Positions 1 through 7,731 are shown, numbered from the stretch's first letter. The stretch is DNA of 8,761 nucleotides from Desulfocapsa sulfexigens (GCA_015661935.1 DQVD01000058.1:1-8761); one strand, 5' to 3'. Notes: generated by a model not told the origin, from the sequence alone. Program-made: numbers and translations.

Positions 1-728
1 GATTTGGCTACCCAATATTTGAGAAATGGCGCGGATACGGAAGCTACAGTTATACTGATACGGAACTTTCCAATGTATCCGAATTCGCCTCCCAGATCAT
101 TATTGATTCCATGGCTATTAATATCACAAGTGCCGTAAAATTTGGAATGGTACGTGACACTCGTGATCGCAGAATCGGTGCCAGCAGAGGATCTGAAAAC
201 TCCATCACTGTTAAATACGCCGGTGGCCCGTTTGGTGGGGATGCGGAGTTCACCAAACTTGAAGCCTTCTCCAGCTGGTATTTTCCTTTGCCCTGGTCCA
301 CAGTCTTCCACTTTAAAGCCGCAGCTGGACAGATCTGGGAAAATGAAACCGGCAAACTGCCCGTCTATGAACGCTTTTACCTGGGTGGAATTAACACCAT
401 CCGTGGTTTCGAATATGGCAAGGCAAGCCCCATTGACTCTGTAACCGGCGATCGTGTTGGTGGTGACAAGATGTGGTACACCAATATTGAATATGTGTTT
501 CCCCTCTTTGAGGAGGCCGGGGTTCGCGGCGTTATCTTCTTTGATGCCGGTAAAGTTAATGCCAGTGAAGAAGAATGGAATCTTGATAGTTACAATAAGG
601 CAGCAGGCCTGGAAGTACGATGGTTGTCTCCCATAGGCCCCTTGCGTCTGGTCTGGGGTTACAACCTCGACCCTACGGATGATGAAGATACAACGGTCTG
701 GGATTTCTCCATTGGTGGTTCTTTTTAA
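1..728 (+). CDS. bamA: BamA outer-membrane assembly factor, C-terminal part (5' end outside window)
   Basis: The frame is open from the left edge (first full codon at base 3) to a TAA at 726-728, giving 241 residues. It is the second half of an Omp85-type beta-barrel: alternating aromatic/polar strands, an F-Y-L-G-G segment followed by the family's hallmark RGF motif (IRGF, bases 399-410) of the loop that folds into the barrel, and a last strand ending in Phe (GGSF), the usual outer-membrane C-terminal signal. BamA inserts and folds beta-barrel proteins in the outer membrane. The POTRA domains and signal peptide would lie upstream of the window. The C-terminal pattern (S-P-I-G-P-L-R, then F-S-I-G-G-S-F) fits BamA better than TamA, but without the POTRA region the two cannot be fully separated. 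The next gene is mfd, not the ompH/skp or lpxD often found after bamA, so this may be a second Omp85 copy or a rearranged locus. Confidence 0.85.
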   Translation, partial: FGYPIFEKWRGYGSYSYTDTELSNVSEFASQIIIDSMAINITSAVKFGMVRDTRDRRIGASRGSENSITVKYAGGPFGGDAEFTKLEAFSSWYFPLPWSTVFHFKAAAGQIWENETGKLPVYERFYLGGINTIRGFEYGKASPIDSVTGDRVGGDKMWYTNIEYVFPLFEEAGVRGVIFFDAGKVNASEEEWNLDSYNKAAGLEVRWLSPIGPLRLVWGYNLDPTDDEDTTVWDFSIGGSF

Positions 729-792
729 TCAATACTGCTGAATGTAAGCGTTGACCAGCACAAAGGTAAATGTTTAGGAACGGGACAAACTG

Positions 793-813
793 TTCTGACT
801 TCTGACTTCTGAC
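793..813 (+). repeat. Three perfect tandem copies of heptamer TTCTGAC touching the mfd start codon
   Basis: Copies lie at 793-799, 800-806 and 807-813, and the ATG of mfd begins at 814. The unit is 7 bp, not a multiple of three, and sits outside the coding frame, so a change in copy number would alter the leader but not the protein. The repeat occupies the place where a ribosome binding site would normally be, and it contains no AGGAGG-like sequence. Whether it is a dispersed genomic repeat or a local expansion cannot be told from one window. Confidence 0.9.
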
Positions 814-3800
814 ATGCAAACTCCATTTTCCACAAGCCAAATTCCTGCCGGAACACAAAAAGCTCTATCTGCACTTCGCGGCAGCTCAAAAAGTCTTCTG
901 GCAGCACTCCAGGCCGAATCTCAACCCTGTTGCTGCATTGTTCCCGATGAGGATATGGTACCTCAGGTTGAAGAGGATTTAAAACTCTTTACTTCACTTC
1001 CTGTCTTCACCTATCCCGGTTACGAAATCCCGCCCTATACACCGCTGTCACCCGACCCGCTCACCACGGCAGCCAGACTTTCCACCTTGTACAGGCTCCA
1101 TGAAAATAGTGGCTCATTTGTGCTTGTGGTCTCGGCAGAAGCACTCATGCGAAGAACACTGCCAGGTGTTGTACTCTTTAATCGTGCTGAGCTTTTGCTG
1201 TCTGGTGAAGAGTGTGACCGGGATGAGTTGTTAACAAAACTGCAGGATCTTGGCTACGAACAGGTCAATCTTGTGCAGAGTGTTGGAGACTATTCCGTTC
1301 GAGGTGGAATACTGGATATCTATCCGCCCTCTTTTCTCACTGGAAAGACTCTTCATAACACTCCATTACGTCTCGATTTTTTTGGCGACACCATTGAGTC
1401 ACTAAGAGGATTTAATCCCATCAGCCAGCGCTCAATTACAGATATTGATGAAGCCATAATTCTACCGGCTAGTGACATTTGTTACCCGAATGTATCTTCT
1501 ACAGAAATGAAACAGCTCCTGGCAGCATTTGACAAATCTGCCTTACAGCACGGCTGGGACAAAGACGAAAGCTTGAGACTCCGCACCCGGATTGCCGCGG
1601 GCCAGCGCTTTGCCGGAATGGAATTCTTTCTGCCCATTTTCTATCCGGGCAAAGATCAAACCAGTACTCTTTACGATTTCCTCCCCAAGGATACCTGTCT
1701 GATCCATTTCGCACCTGAAATGGAAGAGCAGGCACGTGACATGGTTCAGGAACGAATTGTTACAAATTTTGAGGAGGCCCAAAGCACAGGGACTCCCGCA
1801 CTTGAACCGAAGCAGATATTTCTGTCATCTGCTGAAACCAAAAAACGCATGGCATCTTTTGCCCAAATCGTATGTTCCTCCTTTCTCGACTCAGAACAAA
1901 TACATTCGCTTGCTGCAGGCAACCATCAGGTTTTAAAGCAGGAAATCAGTCTGCAGCGTAAGAAACGCGGCCTGATTCCACCTCTCTCTGATCAGATTCA
2001 CACCTGGCATGACTCTGGTGAGGTTGTCATTCTCTGCTGCAGATCCCCGAGACACACAAAGACTCTTGCTGAACTCCTTGAAAAACATCAGCACGAGATA
2101 GAAATCCTTGAAAGCCCCATACAATTAAACAGCCTGCCGCAATCATTACATTCAGATATTCTCTATCTCTGTGATCAGCCGCTGAGTTCCGGTTTTTCTC
2201 TTAATAGTCCAGCCATCCACCTCCTGTCCGAGAGCGAACTTTTCGGAGAAATGCGCATTGGCAACCGAAAAAGAACTAAGGAAAAAACTGGTGAACCCAT
2301 TCGTTTTTCCGAGCTCCATGATGGTGATATCGTTGTTCACCGTGACCATGGTCTCGGCCGTTATCTAGGCATTGTCACACTTACCCTGCAAGGCGTAATC
2401 AATGACTACATGCTTCTTGAATATCGTGATGGCGATAAGCTTTACCTTCCCGTTGATCGACTAAACCTTATCAGCCGTTACGAAGGACTTTCGGACAGGG
2501 AACCGCGTACAGACAAGCTTGGCAGCTCGTCCTGGCGTGCGACCAAAGCAAAAGTCAAGGAAGAGGTGTGGAAGGTTGCGGAAGAACTCCTTGAAATTTA
2601 CGCCAGGCGTGACTTACGTGAAGGAAGACGATTTTCAATGCCAGGTGAACTGTACCACGAACTTGAAGAATCATTTCCCTATGACGAAACCATTGGCCAG
2701 GACAAAGCCATCACCGATGTCATCCAGGATCTTACTTCTGATAAACCAATGGACAGGCTCATTTGCGGAGATGTTGGCTATGGTAAAACAGAAGTTGCCA
2801 TTCGCGCCGCATTTAAGGTTGTGGAAGATGGACTTCAGGTGGCAATTTTAGTCCCTACTACAGTTCTTACAGAACAACATTTAAAAACATTTAAGGATCG
2901 AATGCAGGGCTTTCCGGTAACCGTTGAGTGTATCAATCGCTTTCGCAGTCCCGCTCAGCAAAGACAGATTGTAAGCGATCTTGGTACCGGCAAAATAGAT
3001 ATCATCATCGGTACCCACCGCTTACTCTCCAAAGACATTAAGTACCGGGAACTTGGCCTGCTTATCATAGACGAAGAGCATCGTTTCGGGGTCAGCCATA
3101 AAGAAAAAATCAAAAAGATCAAGACAGAGGTGGATATCCTCACCCTCACAGCCACTCCCATTCCGAGAACCTTGCAGATGTCACTGCTCTCCATTCGTGA
3201 CCTCTCGGTTATTTCAAGCCCGCCAGAACACAGAAGACCGGTTAAAACCTTTGTTGCCCGCTACGATGAACTGGTTATAAAGGAAGCGATACTCAAAGAA
3301 ATGCGTCGGAAGGGGCAGGTCTTCTTTGTCCATAACAGAGTAAAGTCAATTTATAAAATGGCCTCAATTATCCAGAAACTTGCCCCTGAAGCCAGGGTGG
3401 CTGTTGCCCATGGTCAGATGAGCGGCAAAGAGCTTGAAGGAATCATGGTTCGCTTTGTAAACCGTGAAATTGATGTTCTTATCGCCACCACCATTATTGA
3501 ATCAGGCCTTGACATTCCATCTGCAAATACCATTATCATCAACCGTGCAGATGCCTTAGGTCTTGCTGGAATCTATCAGCTGCGCGGACGGGTTGGCAGA
3601 TCTTCGACCCAGGCCTTTGCCTATCTGCTGGTACCATCCCTGGACAGCTTAAGTAAAAATTCGAAAGATCGTTTGCGGGCGCTGATGGAATGTAATGAGC
3701 TGGGCGGTGGCTTTAAGCTTGCCATGAGTGACCTGCAGATCCGTGGCGGCGGTAACCTTCTCGGGGTTTCTCAATCCGGTCATATTGCGGCAATCGGCTA

Positions 3801-4359
3801 TGACCTGTACCTTGATCTCCTGCAAAAAACCGTGGCTGACATGAAGGCTCGCGCTGCTGCAGGCGTTGGCGAGCACGTACCGATGGAGCTCCCTGAAACT
3901 GAAATTAACCTACAGATTTCAGCTTATATCCCTGAATATTATATCCCGGATATCAGCCAGCGCTATGTTGCTTATCGTCGAATTTCTGCACTTTCAACGG
4001 CAACACCAGATATCTGCGATGATCTCCTTGAAGAACTTACTGACAGATATGGGAAAATCCCAGAGGAAACAACCAATCTTTTTAAGATTGTAGCATTCAA
4101 AAAAGAACTGGCGGGACTTGGTGTGAGTAAACTTGAGAAGGGTAAGGATTCTTTCGTGTTCTCCTTCACAGACAATACGCCACTGGACCCGGCACTCCTC
4201 CTTGGCTACCTACAAACGACAAGTAAGAAAAGGAAGGGAACTCCGCGCCGACTTACTCCCGATGGACGGCTTATCGTCCCTGCCCGTATTGACTCACCGG
4301 AGCGACTTTTTACTGTCTTACAAAAAATATTGGCCGAACTTAGTGGCCTGACACAATAA
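814..4359 (+). CDS. mfd: Mfd, transcription-repair coupling factor
   Basis: Mfd is a DNA translocase that pushes stalled RNA polymerase off damaged DNA and recruits UvrA. At 1181 residues it is close to E. coli Mfd (1148). Domains in order: a UvrB-like N-terminal module (about 10-200) keeping the UvrA-contact residues R163, R186 and F190, equivalent to E. coli R165, R181 and F185; a CarD-like RNA-polymerase interaction domain (about 498-560, D-I-V-V-H-R-D-H-G-L-G-R); the helicase core with Walker A GDVGYGKTE (652-660), DEEH box (753-756), TATPIPRT (779-786) and Q-L-R-G-R-V-G-R (922-929); a RecG-like translocation motif (about 963-984); and the C-terminal regulatory domain. ATG 814 is the only good start: the frame is closed by TGA at 796-798, and the next Met (codon 48) would remove part of the UvrB-like module. 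No Shine-Dalgarno sequence precedes it. The N-terminus has an unusual C-C-C at 39-41. Function is very secure. Confidence 0.98.
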   Translation: MQTPFSTSQIPAGTQKALSALRGSSKSLLAALQAESQPCCCIVPDEDMVPQVEEDLKLFTSLPVFTYPGYEIPPYTPLSPDPLTTAARLSTLYRLHENSGSFVLVVSAEALMRRTLPGVVLFNRAELLLSGEECDRDELLTKLQDLGYEQVNLVQSVGDYSVRGGILDIYPPSFLTGKTLHNTPLRLDFFGDTIESLRGFNPISQRSITDIDEAIILPASDICYPNVSSTEMKQLLAAFDKSALQHGWDKDESLRLRTRIAAGQRFAGMEFFLPIFYPGKDQTSTLYDFLPKDTCLIHFAPEMEEQARDMVQERIVTNFEEAQSTGTPALEPKQIFLSSAETKKRMASFAQIVCSSFLDSEQIHSLAAGNHQVLKQEISLQRKKRGLIPPLSDQIHTWHDSGEVVILCCRSPRHTKTLAELLEKHQHEIEILESPIQLNSLPQSLHSDILYLCDQPLSSGFSLNSPAIHLLSESELFGEMRIGNRKRTKEKTGEPIRFSELHDGDIVVHRDHGLGRYLGIVTLTLQGVINDYMLLEYRDGDKLYLPVDRLNLISRYEGLSDREPRTDKLGSSSWRATKAKVKEEVWKVAEELLEIYARRDLREGRRFSMPGELYHELEESFPYDETIGQDKAITDVIQDLTSDKPMDRLICGDVGYGKTEVAIRAAFKVVEDGLQVAILVPTTVLTEQHLKTFKDRMQGFPVTVECINRFRSPAQQRQIVSDLGTGKIDIIIGTHRLLSKDIKYRELGLLIIDEEHRFGVSHKEKIKKIKTEVDILTLTATPIPRTLQMSLLSIRDLSVISSPPEHRRPVKTFVARYDELVIKEAILKEMRRKGQVFFVHNRVKSIYKMASIIQKLAPEARVAVAHGQMSGKELEGIMVRFVNREIDVLIATTIIESGLDIPSANTIIINRADALGLAGIYQLRGRVGRSSTQAFAYLLVPSLDSLSKNSKDRLRALMECNELGGGFKLAMSDLQIRGGGNLLGVSQSGHIAAIGYDLYLDLLQKTVADMKARAAAGVGEHVPMELPETEINLQISAYIPEYYIPDISQRYVAYRRISALSTATPDICDDLLEELTDRYGKIPEETTNLFKIVAFKKELAGLGVSKLEKGKDSFVFSFTDNTPLDPALLLGYLQTTSKKRKGTPRRLTPDGRLIVPARIDSPERLFTVLQKILAELSGLTQ

Positions 4360-4377
4360 AAACAGTGTGGAACCCGT

Positions 4378-5052
4378 ATGACACATAAACAAATACAGCC
4401 GACATTTTCCTGGTCTCAGATAGATACTATCCTGCTCGATATGGATGGAACCCTGCTGGACAAATATTTTGATGATCATTTCTGGGAAGAATACGTCCCG
4501 AAGATCTTTGCAAAAACCAATGGCCTTACTGACAAAGACGCACGAAAAATACTATTGCAGCGCTACCAGCAGGTAGAAAACACCCTGCAATGGAGCGATC
4601 TTGATTACTGGTCCGAACAACTTGGCCTGGATATACCGGAGCTGAAGTATAAAGTGGCCCACCTGATCAAAGTACACCCCTATGTTATTGATTTTCTCGA
4701 TTATGCAAAGAGTATCAATAAAAATATTTATCTGGTCACCAATGCTCATTCCAAAACGCTCAATATCAAAATGGAGAAAACGGCATTGGGCTCACACTTT
4801 GATCGTATTGTTTGTGCCGAAGAAATAGGATTTGCCAAAGAACAACCTGAATTCTGGGAAAAACTGGAAACAGGTCTCGGATATGATAAAAGTCGTACAC
4901 TCCTCGCTGATGACACTGAGAAAGTACTCCACTCCGCCAATCAGTACGGAATGGGATTTCTCATATTTGTTGCTCGTCCCAGCTCACGTATCCCTGTTAA
5001 ATTTTCTCCCGAGTTTCCATCCATCACCTATTTTAATGAACTGATTTCGTGA
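4378..5052 (+). CDS. yrfG: YrfG-like HAD-family GMP/IMP nucleotidase
   Basis: This is a 224-residue haloacid-dehalogenase phosphatase closely resembling E. coli YrfG, a purine 5'-nucleotidase that dephosphorylates GMP and IMP. All four HAD motifs are present: LLDMDGTLLD with nucleophile D21 and acid/base D23, T121 in LVTNAH, K154 in GFAKE, and the Mg-binding D178-D179 in LADDTE. The cap region carries Y-W-S-E-Q-L-G-L-D, shared with YrfG as I recall that sequence, as is the N-terminal F-D-x-x-F-W segment, so the assignment goes below superfamily level. The protein is soluble, with no signal peptide. It starts 18 bp after the mfd stop with only a weak GTGTGGA-like ribosome site, which suggests co-transcription with mfd. 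A role in recycling purine nucleotides near repair is possible but is only an inference from position. Substrate specificity is inferred from family resemblance. Confidence 0.88.
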   Translation: MTHKQIQPTFSWSQIDTILLDMDGTLLDKYFDDHFWEEYVPKIFAKTNGLTDKDARKILLQRYQQVENTLQWSDLDYWSEQLGLDIPELKYKVAHLIKVHPYVIDFLDYAKSINKNIYLVTNAHSKTLNIKMEKTALGSHFDRIVCAEEIGFAKEQPEFWEKLETGLGYDKSRTLLADDTEKVLHSANQYGMGFLIFVARPSSRIPVKFSPEFPSITYFNELIS

Positions 5053-5054
5053 AA

Positions 5055-5064
5055 ACAACGTTGT
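5055..5064. other. 10-bp perfect palindrome (ACAACGTTGT) just after the nucleotidase gene
   Basis: It lies three bases after the TGA of the YrfG-like gene, in the 122-bp gap before the rhodanese-MBL gene. It has no loop, so it is more like a protein-binding half-site pair than a terminator. The rest of the gap is AT-rich. A TTGAAA at 5083-5088 could be a -35 box but has no good -10 at normal spacing. One palindrome of this length can occur by chance. Confidence 0.2.
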
Positions 5065-5163
5065 ATCGTGTAGCTTTTCCTGTTGAAACGGGCACGCTGT
5101 GATAAACTTTCTTTTAAATTATTAAGACTATTTTTTGCCACATACCTTTCAACATTAACACTT

Positions 5164-5167
5164 AGGA
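5164..5167 (+). promoter_or_regulatory. Ribosome binding site AGGA of the rhodanese-MBL gene
   Basis: AGGA (AGGAA to 5168) lies 7 bases before ATG 5175. It is the clearest Shine-Dalgarno sequence in the window and fixes this start, in contrast to mfd, the AI-2E gene and the lipoprotein gene, whose starts have none or weak ones. Confidence 0.75.
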
Positions 5168-5174
5168 ACTTCTC

Positions 5175-6335
5175 ATGGCACTTACCTCATACGAAGCAAA
5201 AGACCTCTTTCAATGGCTTACAGATAAAGAAGATATCCTGGTTCTCGACGTACGAAATCAAAAAGACTTTTCACGGTTCCAGGTAGAGTCTCCATACCCG
5301 TTCAACATGCTTAATATCTCCTATTATGACTTTATGGAGATTGAGGATGCCAGCGTGGCTAAAGTGCCTAAAGAGCACGCAGTGCGTATTGTCTGTGCCA
5401 AGGAGGGATCTGCAAAATATGTGGGAGAAATTCTTGTTAAACATGGCTTTGAGGATGTTCGCTACCTGACAGGAGGCATTAAAACCTGGGGAAATCTTCT
5501 TGTTCCCAAAGCACTCCACGAAGGTGAAGATTACAGCCTCTACCAGTTCATCCGTCCGGGCAAGGCATCCTGTGGTTACGGACTCTGTTCGGGCCGGGAA
5601 ATGATGATCTTTGATCCCAGCCGCAATATAGACTTTTATCTGGACTTTGCTAAAAGCAGAGACTGTAAAATCATCAAAACATTTGAGACCCATCTTCAGG
5701 CTGATTATATCGCAGGATCACGTCAGATTGCGGAACAGACCGGTGCCGATTTTTTCGGGGGAATCGATTTCGACGGAACAAAAGCCGGCCACAAACCAGT
5801 AAGCGACAATGAAGTTCACACATTCAGTAACGGCGGCCCTGAAGTTAAAGTACTCTTGACACCCGGCCATACCCCCGGGTCTCTTACCTTCATCGTGGAC
5901 AACACCTATATGATCTCCGGTGATACTGTCTTCATCCAGTCCATCGGACGCCCTGATCTGGGCGGTCAGGTTGACCAATGGGCGGTACTGCTCTTTAATA
6001 CCATTAAACAACTGGCAAAACTTGATGATTCACTGCTTGTCCTGCCAGGGCATTATATGGATTGGAACGAAGCAAATAAAGATCTCCTCTTTTGCCTCTC
6101 ATTCAAAGAAGTAAAAAAACGAAACGAAGAAGTCTTTGCCATTACTGAAGAAAATGTTTTCATCCGGTATATCAAAGATAACATGCGTGAGCAGCCTCCG
6201 GAATATGCACTCATTCGTCTTGCAAATGCAAACACAGAACAGTACGACATAGATAAACAGGAAGAACTTGATCTTGGCAAGAATGAATGTGCTGCAACAG
6301 CATACGCCAAGGCACAGGCTGAAAAAGAAGGTTGA
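5175..6335 (+). CDS. Rhodanese-MBL fusion, persulfide-dioxygenase-like sulfur protein
   Basis: 386 residues. Residues 1-110 form a rhodanese domain (V-L-D-V-R-N-Q-K-D-F near the start, active-loop C74 in CAKEGS, then Y-L-T-G-G-I-K-T-W). From about residue 120 a metallo-beta-lactamase fold follows: THLQADY (172-178), TPGHTPGS (229-236), SGDT (248-251), S-I-G-R-P-D (256-261) and LPGH (290-293). The standard HxHxDH motif is changed: H173 and D177 remain, the second His is Q175 and the last is Y178. The kept H173, H232 and D250 match the three iron ligands of the persulfide dioxygenase ETHE1 (H79, H135, D154), and R259 falls at the place of its R163. The two-metal hydrolase site is therefore lost while the single-iron site is intact. 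A C-x4-C pair (133, 138) lies at the domain junction. The likely role is transfer or oxidation of sulfane sulfur in the cytoplasm; substrate is unknown. The start is set by the AGGA site. It appears to be its own transcription unit, 122 bp after the nucleotidase gene. Confidence 0.88.
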   Translation: MALTSYEAKDLFQWLTDKEDILVLDVRNQKDFSRFQVESPYPFNMLNISYYDFMEIEDASVAKVPKEHAVRIVCAKEGSAKYVGEILVKHGFEDVRYLTGGIKTWGNLLVPKALHEGEDYSLYQFIRPGKASCGYGLCSGREMMIFDPSRNIDFYLDFAKSRDCKIIKTFETHLQADYIAGSRQIAEQTGADFFGGIDFDGTKAGHKPVSDNEVHTFSNGGPEVKVLLTPGHTPGSLTFIVDNTYMISGDTVFIQSIGRPDLGGQVDQWAVLLFNTIKQLAKLDDSLLVLPGHYMDWNEANKDLLFCLSFKEVKKRNEEVFAITEENVFIRYIKDNMREQPPEYALIRLANANTEQYDIDKQEELDLGKNECAATAYAKAQAEKEG

Positions 6336-6594
6336 TACCAAAAGCAGCATTTGCATATTAAAAAAATGCCTCCACTGCTATGAACAAAAAAACAAAGCCA
6401 TTCTGATTGTTGAGATCATTGTGTTCGTATTATCCAGTACATTTCTCTACCAGGGATATGTCAGTCACAGTCATATTATTGACCAGACTATCGGCGCTAG
6501 AGAAGCTAATCTCAGCAATACCATTAAAAATCTAACCCTGTTCAGGAAGAAAGGCAGTTCACTGGACAAGGGCCTTATCAGAAGTTTTCTTTGA
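6283..6594 (+). CDS. Doubtful short ORF with one membrane helix; possible sensor-gene remnant
   Basis: From ATG 6283 the frame gives 103 residues (an ATG at 6268 adds five). The first part overlaps the end of the rhodanese-MBL gene in another frame and there is no ribosome site. The part after 6335 looks more protein-like: a basic stretch, a strong hydrophobic helix (A-I-L-I-V-E-I-I-V-F-V-L-S-S-T-F), then a polar segment (S-H-I-I-D-Q-T-I-G-A-R-E-A-N-L) and a short basic tail ending at TGA 6592-6594. That order resembles the N-terminus of a membrane sensor (helix followed by periplasmic sensing domain) cut off early, so it may be a decayed gene that lost its start and its remainder. It could also be a chance frame in non-coding DNA. 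I do not recognise a specific family. Confidence 0.25.
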   Translation: MNVLQQHTPRHRLKKKVDTKSSICILKKCLHCYEQKNKAILIVEIIVFVLSSTFLYQGYVSHSHIIDQTIGAREANLSNTIKNLTLFRKKGSSLDKGLIRSFL

Positions 6595-6616
6595 ATAAAC
6601 AAGAACTTGCCCTGTA

Positions 6617-6637
6617 AGGCACAAAATCCAAGTGCCT
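6617..6637. other. Small stem-loop between convergent genes (AGGCAC / GTGCCT)
   Basis: Arms at 6617-6622 and 6632-6637 are perfectly complementary with a 9-base loop. It lies between the end of the short + frame (6594) and the end of the minus-strand AI-2E gene (6667), where transcripts converge. Neither side has a run of T, so a factor-independent terminator is not supported. It might protect a 3' end or be chance. Nothing else is visible in 6595-6666. Confidence 0.25.
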
Positions 6638-6666
6638 AAATTGCGGAAGTTATTTCATCCCCGTTC

Positions 6667-7731
6667 CTAAGCTTCTTCCACCGCATCACAATCAGCCTTC
6701 AATTGGCTAACTGCCCTGTTTGACGAAAGCAGAATTGCCAGCCATCGAGTATTATCAGATCCATCAAGTGCAATACGCACTGCCATGGTAAGGGGTACAG
6801 ACAGCAGCATCCCGACAGGACCCAGCACCCAGCCCCAAAAAACTAAAGATAGAAAAACCACAAGCACTGAAAGTCCAACCCCCTTGCCCATCACTCGTGG
6901 TTCCACAATACTCCCGATAATCACATTCACAGCAAGAAAAATGGTACCTGTAATAAGTGCAGCCCCCCAGCCTAGCTGAACAAGCGCAAGGAGTATAGCT
7001 GGAATTGCAGCAATGATTGAACCGATATTGGGAATAAAGTTAAGCAGGAAGGCAACAACGCCCCACATAATTGCATAATCGAGTCCCTGTAATGACAGAC
7101 CAAAAGCGATGATTGCACCGGTAACAAGACTGGTAAGGGTTTTGATTCCAAGGTAACGGTTCACCCCCGTTGCAATCTCACCATATTTACGAAGTGCCGG
7201 GGATTGTTCCCCCTGAATGGCACGTATTTTACAGGGAAAGCCTGCAGCTTCTGAAAGAATAAAGAAAAACGTCAGAAAAATCACAAATGTGTTGGTGACC
7301 ATACCACCAAGACCATTCAATGTATTAGCAGCCATTCTAAGCAATTTCCCGGGATTAAAAGTATCGGACAAAATGGATCGATCAAGGGTAATTCCCTTCT
7401 CACCCAGCCATCGCCACCAGCTGGCAGTTTGTTCAAGCAAACGCTCCTGATAGCCTGGCACGTTTCTGGAAAAATCAGTCATTGATGTGCCAATCAGAGT
7501 AACAAGTGAGATCCAGATTCCTGCAATAATGACAATCAGCAGCAGCATACCTGCGATTTCAGGTATGCCTTTCTCCTGCATCCAGAACAGAGGCGGGGCA
7601 CAAATTATGGCAAGGAATACAGCAAGCAGAAAGGGAACAACTAAAGGTGCTGCTGCCTTCATGCCAGCTACAACAATTACAAAGGCGGCCATATTAATGA
7701 GGGGGCTGTTTCGAACGGAAAGTGGTGTCAT
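6667..7731 (-). CDS. tqsA: AI-2E family membrane transporter, TqsA-like
   Basis: 354 residues, close to E. coli TqsA (344), which exports the quorum signal AI-2. Hydrophobic segments fall at about 12-30, 31-50, 60-82, 143-162, 198-215, 219-250, 256-275 and 285-318, with a soluble loop around 85-140 typical of the family. The family signatures are strong: N-F-I-P-N-I-G-S (231-238), E-P-R-V-M-G (277-282), the run L-V-F-W-G-W-V-L-G-P-V-G (296-307), and S-V-P-L-T (311-315), nearly identical to TqsA as I recall that sequence. Many family members do not move AI-2 (some are Na+/H+ antiporters), and no luxS is visible here, so the substrate is open. I chose ATG 7731: the frame runs 90 codons further upstream, but that part is Cys/Arg-rich, unlike the family, and runs over the lipoprotein gene on the other strand. 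No Shine-Dalgarno sequence is visible, only a T-rich leader. The gene is divergent from the lipoprotein gene. Confidence 0.9.
   Translation of the reverse strand: MTPLSVRNSPLINMAAFVIVVAGMKAAAPLVVPFLLAVFLAIICAPPLFWMQEKGIPEIAGMLLLIVIIAGIWISLVTLIGTSMTDFSRNVPGYQERLLEQTASWWRWLGEKGITLDRSILSDTFNPGKLLRMAANTLNGLGGMVTNTFVIFLTFFFILSEAAGFPCKIRAIQGEQSPALRKYGEIATGVNRYLGIKTLTSLVTGAIIAFGLSLQGLDYAIMWGVVAFLLNFIPNIGSIIAAIPAILLALVQLGWGAALITGTIFLAVNVIIGSIVEPRVMGKGVGLSVLVVFLSLVFWGWVLGPVGMLLSVPLTMAVRIALDGSDNTRWLAILLSSNRAVSQLKADCDAVEEA

Noticed and set aside
751..778. Promoter TTGACC...TTTAGG upstream of mfd
   Set aside because: The -10 box matches only about half of the consensus; not enough to annotate.
955..4359. 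Alternative mfd start at Met48 with an upstream GAGGA
   Set aside because: The GAGGA is only about two bases from the ATG, too close to act, and this start would delete conserved UvrB-like module residues.
5083..5119. Sigma70 or sigma54 promoter in the gap before the rhodanese-MBL gene
   Set aside because: TTGAAA has no acceptable -10 at 16-18 bases, and GGGCACG lacks the matching GC dinucleotide at sigma54 spacing.
5271..5693. 140-codon minus-strand open frame inside the rhodanese-MBL gene
   Set aside because: It lies wholly opposite a strongly supported gene, has no ribosome site and shows no recognisable motif; it is a shadow frame.
5691..5711. Reading the HLQADY change as evidence of a dead pseudo-enzyme
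   Set aside because: The residues corresponding to the ETHE1 iron ligands and to R163 are all kept and the frame is intact, so loss of the unused metal positions does not by itself imply inactivity.
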